The position numbers were made by a program, and so were the translations under genes. A stretch of DNA of 64,000 bases from Acidimicrobiales bacterium (GTDB lineage Bacteria > Actinomycetota > Acidimicrobiia > Acidimicrobiales > GCA-2861595): the NCBI GenBank assembly GCA_036262515.1, contig DATAIT010000009.1, positions 1 through 64,000 on the forward strand, in the 5' to 3' direction. Positions 35,280-44,900 of the stretch are shown piece after piece (position 1 is the stretch's first letter; every line of letters begins with the position of its first letter). The notes beneath the pieces were generated by a model, which saw only the letters and a list, made by a program, of their open reading frames with translations, did no database searches and had not been told where the DNA came from.

Positions 35280-35842
35280 TCACCCGGCGCCAGTAGCGGC
35301 GGCCCTCGGCCGTGGCCCATCGGCAAGCCCCGAACCAGCGGCCGAGGGGTTCGGGGGCTGAACCGCCCCGGGATCCGCGGGGGCTCCGTAGCTTGGAGGG
35401 AAGCATGGAGCCCTGACGAACAGGGCCACCCGCGGACGCCAGAACATCACGTTGGCGTACCACTCGCCGAGCACTGTCGGGGGCGGGGTTACTCAGATGG
35501 CGACCTACGCGGTCCAGGAACTTCTTGGGACCCCTGACGGCATGCACGTCGTTCAGACTGGCGTGCGCTCGGCAGCCAACTCGCCGTAGGACGGTCCGCG
35601 ATGTCGCCCACGGGGTCGTGATCTCGCCGCTACGGGCCTGGGCGACTCGCCCGACCACATGATCGACGATGGCATGACGAGACACATGGAGATTCGGGCG
35701 CGCCAGGCGGGCGTAGGTCACGGCGAGCGTACAGGTCGACCATCGCCACCTCGGCCCGACGCCACGGTCGAGGCTCGCTGGCCGCAGCAGCAGCGCAGGC
35801 TTCAGTTACGAACGCCACGGGGTCGTCGCTGCGCAGCATCAC
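35280..35842 (-). pseudogene. Decayed gene remnant, part resembling DUF6933
   Basis: Protein-like sequence changes frame at least twice: MLRSDDPVAFVTEACAAAA near 35840-35720, then TYARLARPNLHVSRHAIVDHVVGRVA and GPKKFLDRVGRHL, then a third frame from 35474 (MLGEWYANVMFWRPRVALFV). The last two segments recall DUF6933 proteins, whose hallmark is an LGDWYANLLF-like motif. No continuous frame exists. The upstream part is unrecognised. Confidence 0.35.
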
Positions 35843-35970
35843 TACACGGTCACCGGCTATGTCGATGCCCCTCCCAAGGTGTTTGGTGACGTGCTAGCCC
35901 CACCGCCCCGTCCAAGATCTGGAGGACAGCACGGCGCAGACTGCGTCCGGGACCGTGTTGGCGCGACGGC

Positions 35971-36561
35971 TCAACCCTCGATGGTGCCGGCCGCCTTGCG
36001 GGCGCGGCGCGCCCGGTAGTGGAGAAACACCGTTCCATTCTGGAACCGTCGCTCGTCGAGCAGCTCGAGAGGCGCGCGGACGTCGTTCGGCAGCGCTCGC
36101 TTGCCACCGCCGACGAGGACAGGCACGAACAGTAGATGCAGCTGGTCCACCAGGCCCGCGGCGACCGCCTGACCGGCGAGGTCGGCGCCGCCAATGCCGA
36201 TGTCAGAACCCGAGCTCTGCTTCATCCGCTCGATGGCGTCGGGGTCGAGTTCCCGTTCGATGCTCGTCTTTGCACTTGACACCGATTCGAGCGTCCGCGA
36301 ATAGATCACCTTCTCGGCCGCCTGCCAGATCGCCGCGAACTCTCGCGCCACGACCGGCCAGTCGCCGTTCGGATCGACGGTCTCCCAGAAGACCATCGTC
36401 TCGTACATCCGCCGCCCGTAGAGGTAGGTCCCTATCGGTCGTTCGAGCTCATTGACGAACGCGTGAACCTCCTCGTCAGGCGCCGCCCACTCGAACGCGC
36501 CCGAGCCGTCCTCGACGTAGCCGTCGAGCGAACCAATCGCCGAATAGATCAGCTTTGCCAT
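35971..36561 (-). CDS. Dihydrofolate reductase family (RibD C-terminal-like) protein
   Basis: A 196-residue protein of the RibD_C/DHFR fold: KLIYSAIGSLDGYVEDG, FVNELERPIGTYLYGRRMYETMVFWE, IGIGGADLAGQAVAAGLVDQLHLLFVPVLVGGGKRAL. It is probably an NAD(P)H-dependent reductase; the substrate is unknown. It is less GC-rich than the flanking chromosome, consistent with the accessory character of this stretch. A distant paralogue lies at 56143. Confidence 0.88.
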   Translation of the reverse strand: MAKLIYSAIGSLDGYVEDGSGAFEWAAPDEEVHAFVNELERPIGTYLYGRRMYETMVFWETVDPNGDWPVVAREFAAIWQAAEKVIYSRTLESVSSAKTSIERELDPDAIERMKQSSGSDIGIGGADLAGQAVAAGLVDQLHLLFVPVLVGGGKRALPNDVRAPLELLDERRFQNGTVFLHYRARRARKAAGTIEG

Positions 36562-36640
36562 GTCGTCAGCTTCCGGTCTCGCGCCTGAGTCCCGGCCTTT
36601 GCCGACGAGGTTCGCACGAGGAGCGCCGAGGACGGCGTTC

Positions 36641-37252
36641 TCACCGACGGGGTAGCAGCAGCGCCGGCGGCGGCAAGCGGTAGCCCGTCCGCCCGGTGAG
36701 GGCCTTCACCGATCCGGCGAAGCTGTCGGGGATGGCGAAGTCGAGAGCGTCGGCCAGCCGTGTCACCGTCGAGAAGATCACGCAGACCATCGCCGCGTCG
36801 CGGATGGCGGCATCGTCCAAGCCGGCGGCCCTCGCCTCGTCGATGTCGGCGGCCGTCACCTCGTCTGGCCGCAGTGCAAGGACCTCGATCAGCCGAAGGG
36901 CGGCGCGGACCGCAGGGCTGACCGGCGCTCCGGCCGGATCCCGGAGCACCTGAAGGACCAGGGTGTCGCCGAGGAGGTCGGACGCGACCGCGCCGTGGGC
37001 GCCTGTTCAGAAGGGGCACTGCAGCAGGCTCGACGTGTAGGCGGCGAACAGCTCCCGCTCGCCGGCCGTCCACCGGGACGGTCCCCGCATGATGTCCTGG
37101 AACGCGGGCGACGCCCAACGCCCGAAGAGATTGGGCCGGTAGAGATGCACCTTGACGATGTCGGGCGGCTCGGCCCGGCCCGCTCGGCGAATCACCGCCG
37201 CGAGCAGCCTTGCCGGCAGGGCGAAGTCCCCATCGACGGCGCGCAGTCTCAC
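36641..37252 (-). CDS. AhpD/CMD-like protein, candidate selenoprotein (in-frame TGA)
   Basis: Reading from GTG 37252 gives 81 codons, then TGA at 37007-37009, then 121 more sense codons in the same frame to the stop at 36641. The break falls in C79-P-F-[TGA]-T-G-A-H86, where AhpD/carboxymuconolactone-decarboxylase proteins have C-x-x-C-x-x-x-H; the paralogue at 47464 has CRFCALFH. TGA therefore stands exactly for the second redox Cys, as in CxxU selenoproteins. A SECIS-like hairpin follows. Decay by a TGC-to-TGA change is the alternative. It overlaps the upstream gene by 4 nt. Confidence 0.65.
36976..36989 (-). promoter_or_regulatory. SECIS-like hairpin downstream of the in-frame TGA
   Basis: On the mRNA, GGUCG pairs with CGACC around the loop CGUC, beginning 17 nt after the TGA, so the loop starts 22 nt after it. 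Bacterial SECIS hairpins are described as having small apical loops with a G among the first loop bases at about this distance. The stem is short, so support is moderate. Confidence 0.4.
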
Positions 37253-37617
37253 GACCCGCCCTCGAGCAGGCGGTCGATGACTGCCCGCCGCCGAAGCCCT
37301 TCGCCGACGGCGGTGGCCACAACCAGTTCGAACAGCTGGCTGTCGCTCCACCCGGTCTCGCGTTGGGTGCCCTTCACGTCCTCGTCGGTCACTGCGTACG
37401 CCCGGCGCCGGATCTTGTCGACCAGTCCCGCCGCGGCGGATGGGACCTCGCCGCCCTCGAGGGCGGCTCGGCGTACGGCGTCGTCCAATTCGCCCGGGCC
37501 GTCGCGTAGCCGGTCCCGCATCCGGTCGAGCGCTGTGTCGGCCCGCCGTTTCACCGTTGCGACGGTACCGCAGGCGAGCCGGCGCAGGTACTCGGGCGCG
37601 GCCCGCTGACCGTACAT
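37249..37617 (-). CDS. Helical partner of the AhpD-like gene
   Basis: A 122-residue all-helical protein without a redox Cys pair (its single Cys is near the N-terminus). Its second half (VTDEDVKGTQRETGWSDSQLFELVVATAVGEGLRRR) resembles the helical core of carboxymuconolactone-decarboxylase-like proteins minus the CxxC. It overlaps the start of the AhpD-like gene by 4 nt (GTGA), so the pair is translationally coupled and probably forms a complex. ATG 37617. Confidence 0.75.
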   Translation of the reverse strand: MYGQRAAPEYLRRLACGTVATVKRRADTALDRMRDRLRDGPGELDDAVRRAALEGGEVPSAAAGLVDKIRRRAYAVTDEDVKGTQRETGWSDSQLFELVVATAVGEGLRRRAVIDRLLEGGS

Positions 37618-37635
37618 CCCACGGTGGCGAAGCGA

Positions 37636-38118
37636 TCAAGCGGCGATGTTGACGAAGGTCACCCTGACGTAGGTGGGCGTCCAGCCGTAGGCACAGGGCG
37701 CCAGGTACGGGCAGGAGCTGAACTCGACGCGACCGGTTCCATCACATGGGACCCCGACGGCGGCGGGGATGGTCTGGGGGACTCCGTAGGCCGTGAACGT
37801 CACCTGCTGTGGACCCGTGTCCGAGGTGTCCTGCTGGAACCAGGCGTGGACCTGGTCGAACGGACCCGTGAATCCGCCTCGGGAGGCGACGTGAGCCACG
37901 GCCAGGTCCTGGTCGCCGGCGACCTGGCCGGTGCGCCCATCGGCCACCGGGCCCGGACAAACCGTGTACACGACCGGGTGGAGGCGGGTTCCGTTGACCA
38001 AGCCGATGAAGTGCTGGTTGGGCCGGATCGCCCTGGCAGCCTCGGCCCGACCGACGCCGGCGCCAGGAACGAGAATGGCCAGGATCCCCGCAACCATCAA
38101 CCGCGACACGAGGCGCAT
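37636..38118 (-). CDS. Secreted protein of unknown function
   Basis: A 160-residue protein from ATG 38118 with a signal peptide (MRLVSRLMVAGILAILVPGAGVGRAEA), then a mature part with Cys residues (VCPGPV, VPCDG, SSCPYLAPCAYG) and beta-like segments (VVYTVCPGPVADGRTGQVAGDQ, YVRVTFVNI). I do not recognise it. It may be disulfide-stabilised outside the cell. Confidence 0.72.
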   Translation of the reverse strand: MRLVSRLMVAGILAILVPGAGVGRAEAARAIRPNQHFIGLVNGTRLHPVVYTVCPGPVADGRTGQVAGDQDLAVAHVASRGGFTGPFDQVHAWFQQDTSDTGPQQVTFTAYGVPQTIPAAVGVPCDGTGRVEFSSCPYLAPCAYGWTPTYVRVTFVNIAA

Positions 38119-38302
38119 CAGTGCCTTCCCTCCACACGACAAGCCGGCCTTTCCCCACTGGACAAACGGTGTGCCAGCCGATCGATCTCGACGACGCCTA
38201 CGGTACTGCTCGATCACGTATGGCCAAAGGCGGCCAGAGGCTGCAGCGAGTTTTGCGACAGGTGTGATGGCATCGACGCACGACAACGTCAATGCTGGTG
38301 CC

Positions 38303-39028
38303 ATGACAGGCGCACGGCCGGTCCGCTCTCCCGGTTGGCGACTCGACGAGGTGACGAGCGCCGGCCGCGAGAATCTCGACGCTCGTCACGTCGCTCTCTA
38401 CGACGAGAAGGAGGACGCCGGTGCAGGCGCAGAGGTGGCGCTCCTCATCGGCCTCGGCCTCGCCCGCGATGCGCACGTCGTGGACCTTGGAGCAGGGACC
38501 GGCCAGTTCACACTCGCCGTTGCCGCGCACTGCGCCCGTGTTGTCGCTGTTGACGTCTCGCCGGTGATGCTCCGGCGACTTCGTGCAAAGGTGACTGCGT
38601 CAGGCCAGACCAACATCGAGGTTGTCGACAGCGGCTTCCTCACCTACCAGCACGAGGGCCAGCCAGCCGACGTCGTCTACTCGCGCTGGGCACTCCACCA
38701 CCTCCCGGACTTCTGGAAGGCGGTGGCGCTTCACCGGATGCGTGGAATCCTGCGCCCCGGCGGCATCCTGCGTCTGTGCGACGTCGTCTACTCCTTCGAC
38801 CCGTCGGATGCCGAGGTACGACTCGAGGATTGGTGCTCGACAGCTCCCGTCGAGGCGGCGAGCGCCTCTTCGTGGGTGCGCGCCGATCTCGAGGAGCATG
38901 TTCGAGACGAGCACTCGACGTTCACGTGGCTGTTGGAGCCGATGATCGAGCGCAGCGGCTTCCGCATCGACCACGCCACTCACACACCGGATGGGATCTT
39001 CGCGGAGTACGTCGCACGAGCGGTCTGA
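38303..39028 (+). CDS. Class I SAM-dependent methyltransferase
   Basis: A 241-residue methyltransferase. SAM-binding motif I is VVDLGAGTGQFTLAVA, with the acidic end of strand 2 at VVAVDVSP and post-motif YSRWALHHLPDFWKAVALHRM. I use ATG 38303; an in-frame ATG at 38267 would add 12 residues, and neither has a clear ribosome-binding site. The substrate is unknown. Confidence 0.85.
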   Translation: MTGARPVRSPGWRLDEVTSAGRENLDARHVALYDEKEDAGAGAEVALLIGLGLARDAHVVDLGAGTGQFTLAVAAHCARVVAVDVSPVMLRRLRAKVTASGQTNIEVVDSGFLTYQHEGQPADVVYSRWALHHLPDFWKAVALHRMRGILRPGGILRLCDVVYSFDPSDAEVRLEDWCSTAPVEAASASSWVRADLEEHVRDEHSTFTWLLEPMIERSGFRIDHATHTPDGIFAEYVARAV

Positions 39029-39140
39029 TGTTCGTCGTGATTCCCTGCATGCCCGGCCCCCGCTGTGCCACCATCAGGGCCGGCGTCGAAAGAGCGCGAA
39101 ACGGACCGATGTCGGTGGATCGCGACGATTCCGCTGGGCT

Positions 39141-40132
39141 GTGCCGATCGTGGCGGCCGTCATCGCCGTCACTACGACGGGGTCGGCCTCCGCCGAGCGC
39201 GGCGGGCGGGGTCACGGCGCCCATTTCCGCTTCGCCTGGTTGGCGAACGACCCGGCGAACTCCTACGACAACGCCATCCGGGCTGGCATCGAGGAGGTGG
39301 CGGCCAAGGCGCACAGCACGGTGGACCCGTTCTTCGCCGGCTTCGATCCGGCGTTGCAACTGGCCCAGTGCACCGACGCCCTCGCCGCCGGTGGCTACGA
39401 CGCTCTGATCGTCATCGCCGCCGACCCGCTGGGCATCGTCCCGTGCGTCGAGGCGGCACGAGCGGCGGGGGTCGCCGTGGCCTCCGTCGACCTCCCGATC
39501 GGTACCGACCCGTCCGCAGTGGAGCCCCAGGTTGCGGGCGTGGTGGCGTCGGCCCTGATACCCGCGGCGGCATGGGGCGGCGCCGTCACCCGATCGTGCC
39601 CGGGCTGTGCGCTGGGCTCGAGCCGTGCAACGTGTTCTACCTGGCGGGCCTGGCGTCATTCCCGATCGACCAGATCGGCCTGGCCGCCGCCCAAGCCGCC
39701 GCCGACGGGACGTCGGTGAACCTCGCCGGGAGCGCCGAGGCGTTCTACGACACCACGGTCGCGCGCGACGTGTTCGCCGCTGCGCTGGCCGCCGACCCGA
39801 CCATCAACGCCGTGATCGCGTCGGGCGACCAGATGGCGCTCGGCGCCGAGCAGGCGGCGGCAGACGCGGGGCTGTCGGTCCGCATCGCCGGGGCAGGCGC
39901 AGGCTCCTCGGCCCTCGACGCCGTTCGTGAGGGCCGTTGGTACGCGACGGCGACCAGCCTGCCTCGCACCGAAGGCAGGCTGGTCACCGAGCTGCTGGTG
40001 CGCGCCCTGCGGGTGCGGCCCGCGGCGCCGGCCGGCGTGGACCCGGTGGCCGAGTCTGGCCTCCCCCTGTGGTGGACGGCGGCCACACTGGCCGAGCATC
40101 CCGAGCTCACCGGCGAGTGGCCCGGGCCCTAG
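39141..40132 (+). pseudogene. Sugar-type periplasmic binding protein, frameshifted
   Basis: An N-terminal portion with a hydrophobic signal segment (PIVAAVIAVTTTGSASA) and the first lobe of a type I binding protein (FAWLANDPANSYDNAIRAGIEEVA, DALIVIAADPLGIVPCVEAARAAGVAVASVD) runs in one frame to about 39600. The second lobe (VFYLAGLASFPIDQIGLAAAQAAADG, INAVIASGDQMALGAEQAAADAG) continues in another frame to 40132. One indel near 39590-39610 would join them. No clear start codon is seen; no transporter genes are adjacent. Confidence 0.7.
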
Positions 40133-40231
40133 ATCGAGGTTCGCACCGGCCCGCCTCCCGCAGCACGCAGACGCGAGGGCGAGGCGACGGCCGCGCGAGG
40201 CGACGGCGACGGCGTCCGTACGATTGCGGCC

Positions 40232-41173
40232 GTGACTGATGGAAGGCCCCTCGAGAACCCTGCCCAGGTCGCCGCGCGCGTTGGGGAGTTGACCGCCGCG
40301 GCGTGGGTCCTGAGCGCGATGGCCACCGTGCTGGCGCGGGGCGTGGAGGCGCCGCTGTCGACCGACGACCCCGCCGGACGGGTCCTCGTCTCCTACGGCT
40401 TCTTCGAGGAGAGCGGCGACGGGCTCGTGCCGACCCCAGCATGCGCGCAGGCCCTGGGCGAGCGGGCTCGACCGTTCGCAGACGGCATTCGCAGCACCCT
40501 CGGCCAAGCGGCCACGGCGGCGTTCCGAGGGGCGTCGGAAGCAGGCTGGGGGCGTGCGTTCGGCGCCGAGATCCTGCTCGCCCAGGGTCGGGCGTCGGCG
40601 ATGGGCGGGCGCCTCACCGCCGCCTACGCCCTGCCGGCCCTGGAAGGACTGGCCGAGCGGTTCGGCGCGGTGGAGGGAGGGGCCTTCCTCGACGTCGGCG
40701 TCGGCGTGGCCGAGCTGGCCTGCGCGTTCTGCGAAGCGGTGCCACGTGCCCGGGTGGTGGGGCTGGATCCGCTGCCCCAGGCCATCGAGCTGGCGATCCG
40801 GACGGTGGCCGCCCACGGCCTCGGCGACCGGATCGAGTTGCGGCACCAGGGCGTGGAGGAGCTGGACGACGAGGCGGTGTTCGACCTGGCGTGGATGCCA
40901 CTGCCGTTCATTCCGCCCCCCCTCGTGCGCGAGGGGTTGGGACGGGTGTGGCGGGCATTGAAGCCGGGCGGATGGCTGCTCCTGCCCGGATCGACGATGG
41001 AGCCCGGCGCCGGTGGCGACATCGCCCGGTGGCAGGTGCATCTCACCGGCGGCACCCTTCTGGCCGAGGACGAACGGGCGCGGGTGGTCGAGGAAACCGG
41101 ATTCACGTCGTCGGTCCACCTCGACACGCCTCCCGGGACTCCTCAGATGCTTGCCGTCCGCCGCCCACGATGA
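40232..41173 (+). CDS. SAM-dependent methyltransferase, two-domain
   Basis: A 313-residue protein. The N-terminal part (1 to about 130) is helical like the winged-helix cap of small-molecule methyltransferases (VSYGFFEESGDGLVPTPA). The catalytic domain has AFLDVGVGVAELACAF, RVVGLDPLPQAI and FDLAWMPLPFI. Start is GTG 40232. The acceptor is unknown. Confidence 0.82.
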   Translation: MTDGRPLENPAQVAARVGELTAAAWVLSAMATVLARGVEAPLSTDDPAGRVLVSYGFFEESGDGLVPTPACAQALGERARPFADGIRSTLGQAATAAFRGASEAGWGRAFGAEILLAQGRASAMGGRLTAAYALPALEGLAERFGAVEGGAFLDVGVGVAELACAFCEAVPRARVVGLDPLPQAIELAIRTVAAHGLGDRIELRHQGVEELDDEAVFDLAWMPLPFIPPPLVREGLGRVWRALKPGGWLLLPGSTMEPGAGGDIARWQVHLTGGTLLAEDERARVVEETGFTSSVHLDTPPGTPQMLAVRRPR

Positions 41174-41249
41174 CCGGGCATCTCGCGGGACCTCCCCACG
41201 ACGCCGGCGCGGTGCGGCGGGGCGCCCGACGTCGGCAGCGTGGTCGCCG

Positions 41250-41879
41250 GTGACGTTCCGGGGCTGGCCGGCCGAGGCACTCGAGTTCTTCGATGGTCTG
41301 GAGGCCGACAACTCGAGGGCCTACTGGCAGGACCACAAGGCGACCTACGAGTCGGCGGTACGGGGCCCCATGGACGAGTTGCTGGCCGAGCTGCGCGAAG
41401 AGTTCGGCGCGGGCAAGGTCTTCCGCCCGTACCGGGACGTGCGCTTCAGCGCCGACAAGTCGCCGTACAAGACGCACATCGGCGCCACCCTCGACAAAGG
41501 TGGGTACGTCCAGCTGTCGTCGTCGGGTCTGGGCGCGGGCGCCGGCTACTGGCACATGGCGCCGGACCAGCTCGACCGTTTCCGGCGGGCGGTGGCCGAC
41601 GACGCCACCGGTGAGCCGCTGGCTGCGCTGGCGGCCGCGGTCGGCAGCAAGGGCGTCGAGGTCACGTCCATCGCCTCCCTCAAGACGGCGCCGCGCGGCT
41701 TCCCGAAGGATCACCCGCGCGTCGAGCTGCTGCGCCACAAGGGTCTCGCCGCGTACCGGTCGTGGCCGGTGGCGCCGTGGCTCGGGACCAGAGCGGCGAA
41801 GAACCGAGTCGTGGAGCTCCTCCACGCCGCGCAACCGCTGCTCGACTGGCTCGACGTCCACGTGGGCCCGCCTGACTGA
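41250..41879 (+). CDS. DUF2461 family protein
   Basis: A 209-residue protein typical of DUF2461/TIGR02453: GWPAEALEFFDGLEADNSRAYWQDHK near the start, VFRPYRDVRFSADKSPYKTHIGA in the middle, and APRGFPKDHPRVELLRHKGLAAY later. Family function is unknown. I chose GTG 41250, where family similarity begins. Confidence 0.9.
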   Translation: MTFRGWPAEALEFFDGLEADNSRAYWQDHKATYESAVRGPMDELLAELREEFGAGKVFRPYRDVRFSADKSPYKTHIGATLDKGGYVQLSSSGLGAGAGYWHMAPDQLDRFRRAVADDATGEPLAALAAAVGSKGVEVTSIASLKTAPRGFPKDHPRVELLRHKGLAAYRSWPVAPWLGTRAAKNRVVELLHAAQPLLDWLDVHVGPPD

Positions 41880-41947
41880 CCGCAGGCCGCTCCCGCTCGC
41901 CCGGCCGCTGACGTCGACCGCCGGGACGGCTGGAGGACAATGACGTC

Positions 41948-44900
41948 GTGCGCGTCCGGTTGCTCGGGTCGTTCGAGGTCGAGGGAATCGCCGAGCGCCG
42001 GCTGGGCAGCCGCAAGGGGCGCACCCTCCTGAAGATGCTCGCCCTGGCACGGGGCGCGCCCGTGTCCGTCGACCGCATCGCCGACGTCGTGTGGGGCGAC
42101 GAGCAGCCGTCCCGGCCGGCCGACCAGGTCGGCGTGCTGGTCTCACGGCTCCGGGGCGTGCTCGGCGCCGAGCGCATCGCACGATTCGACGCCGGGTTCG
42201 CGCTGGTCGCCGACTGGGTCGACGTGGAGGAGGTCGCCGATCTGGCGGCCGTCGGCGCGGAGGCGCTGGCCGCCGGGCGCCTGGGGGCAGCCCGTGCGGC
42301 GGCCGACGCCGCCCTCGCCCTTGTCCGAGGCCCCTTGCTGCCCGACGAGAGCGGGCCGTGGATCGAGGCGGAGCGGGCCGCGGTCCGGGTCACGGTGACG
42401 CGTGTCCAGCGGCTGGCCGTCGATGCGGCGGTGGCCGCGGGCGACCACACCGCCGCCGCCGCGTCGGCCGAGCAGGCGCTGGCCAGCGATCCCTATGACG
42501 AGACCGTGCTGCGCGCGCTGATGGAGGCCCACCTGGCGGCGGGGCGCCCGGCATCGGGACTGGCCGCCTACGCCCGGGTGCGGGAACGGCTGGCCGAGGA
42601 CCTGGGCGTGCCCCCGACGGCAGAGACGGAAGCCGTGTACCTGCGCCTGCTGGCCGCCGCCGACGGGGACGGCGCGCCTGTGGCCCCCGCGCCGCGGGCG
42701 GCCCCGGCAGGACTGATCGGGCGCGGCGACGAGCTGGCGTCGCTCGATGCCGCTCTGTCCGAGGCCGCCACCGGCGGCGTCGCCCTCGTCGTCGTGGAGG
42801 GACACGCGGGGATCGGCAAGACGACCCTGGTGGATGCGTGGTCGCGCTCGGTGGAGAGCGACGCCGTGGTCCTGCGGGGCCAGTGCGACGAGCTGGGCCG
42901 GGATCTTCCGCTCCAGCCGGTGACCGATGCGCTGGCGGATCACCTCCGCACGATGGGCGCCGAGCGGGCAACGGCCGTCGTGGGCGGTGCCGCCACGGTG
43001 CTCGGTCCGGTGCTTGGGCCCGCCCTCGGGACGTCGGCGACCGTGGTGACCGACACCGACGCGGGGCGGGCACGACTGTTCGCCGCCCTCGTCGAGGTGC
43101 TCGACCGCGCCGGCGACGGGCGACCGACGGTGCTCGTCATCGAGGATCTCCACGTCGCCGGCGCCAGCACCCTCGCATGGCTCGCCTTTGCGCCGCGCCG
43201 CTGCCATCACAGCGTGTTCGTCGTCACGACCCGGCCGGGCGGCGCCAAGGGCCTCGAGCCGACGCACCTCGTCGAGCTCGGGCCGTTGGGACGCGACGCC
43301 GTCGTCGAGCTGGTGGGAGATGAGCGGGCGGGCGTTCTCTACGAACGCAGCGAGGGGCACCCGCTGCTCCTGGCCGCCCTGGCCACCGCCGCCGACGAGG
43401 AACTGCCGCCCACCTTGCGGGATGCGGTGGCCTTGCGCGTCGACTCCCTGGGCCGGGAGGCCGCCCTGACGCTGCGGGCGGCGGCCGTGCTCGGGCCGGA
43501 GTGCGATCTCGAGCTGGTGGCACAGGTGGTCGGGCATCCGGTGGTCGAAGTCCTCGGTCACCTGGAGGCGGCGGCGCGCGCCGGGCTCATCATCGAGCGC
43601 GGCAATGGCTTCGGCTTTCGCCACCAGCTCATCCGCGAAGCGCTGGAGGCGGCCACCGGCGCGGCCCGGCGTGCGCTCGTCCACCAGCAGGCGGCCCGCG
43701 CCCTCGCCTCCCGCCCCCGTGCCGATCCGCTGGCCGTGGCCGTTCATGCGCGGGCGGGCGGCGACCACCAACTGGCGTCGTCGTCGTTCGTGGCGGCCGC
43801 CGCCGCGGCGGCGGCCCGGTTCGACCTGGACGCAGCCGAGGAGCACCTCCAGGCCGCCCTCGAGCGGGACGAGAGCGCCGAGGCGTACACGGCGCGGGCC
43901 CGGGTGCGCATGAGCCGGCTGGCGTTCGAGCCGGCCGCCTCGGATGCCGAGCGGGCGGTCGCCCTCGGCGGCAGCGCCGCTGCCCTGGAGGTCGCCGGGT
44001 GGGTCGCCTACTACCGGCGCCGCTACGACGACGCCCGCGCCTACGCCGAGCAGGCGTCAACCCGCGCCGGCGACATCGGCGACGAGGCGGTCCGTGTCAG
44101 CGCCCTCGCATTGGCCGGGCGGGTCCGGCACGGTGAAGGGGATCTGACCGGAGCGGCCGAGATCCTCGGTGGGGTGGGCGACGCGCCGCCACCGGTGCGA
44201 GGCGTCGCCGACGTCTGGCTGGCCCAGGCTCGCCTCCACCAGGGCCGTCCGCTCGACGCGCTGGACGCCCTGGCCCGGCCCATGGTCGATCCGGACGCGC
44301 TCGGCCACCCGTGGGCGCCGCTGCACCTGCGGTTCAACCGCATCCTCGCCCTCGGACAGCTGGGGCGGGTCTCCGATGCGCTCCGGGTGGCGGCCGAGCT
44401 CGACGCCGACCTGATGCGGAAGGGCCCGATCGGGGCCCGGTTCGCGGCGCCGGCCGCCAACGCCGGGGCGTGGGTCCTGCGATGGTCGGGCCGGGGCGAC
44501 GAGGCCGACGACCGGAATCGGGCAGCAGTCGAGCTGACCGGCGGGAGCACTGGCCCCTCGGCCAGCGCCATGGCCGAGGGCCATTACGTCGCGTTGCTGG
44601 ACCTGGCCGACGGCTGCATCCTGCGCGGGAGCTGGGCGGAGGCGACCTCGCACGCCAGCCGCCTCGCCGCTCTCGACACGTGGCGGGGAACGATGGCCTG
44701 GCACCAACGCCACCGCCTCGGATTGCTGCGAGCGCGCGTGGCCATGGCCGCCGGCGACGCCGCGGAAGCGGCGCAGCTGGCGTCGGCCGTGGCCGCGGAC
44801 GCAGCGGCGCGCGGGGCCCGGCGCTACGAGCTGTTGGCGCGCGCCCTTGTCGGCCTGGTCGACCCCGCCGTCCCCCACCACGAGCTGGACGACGTCGTCG

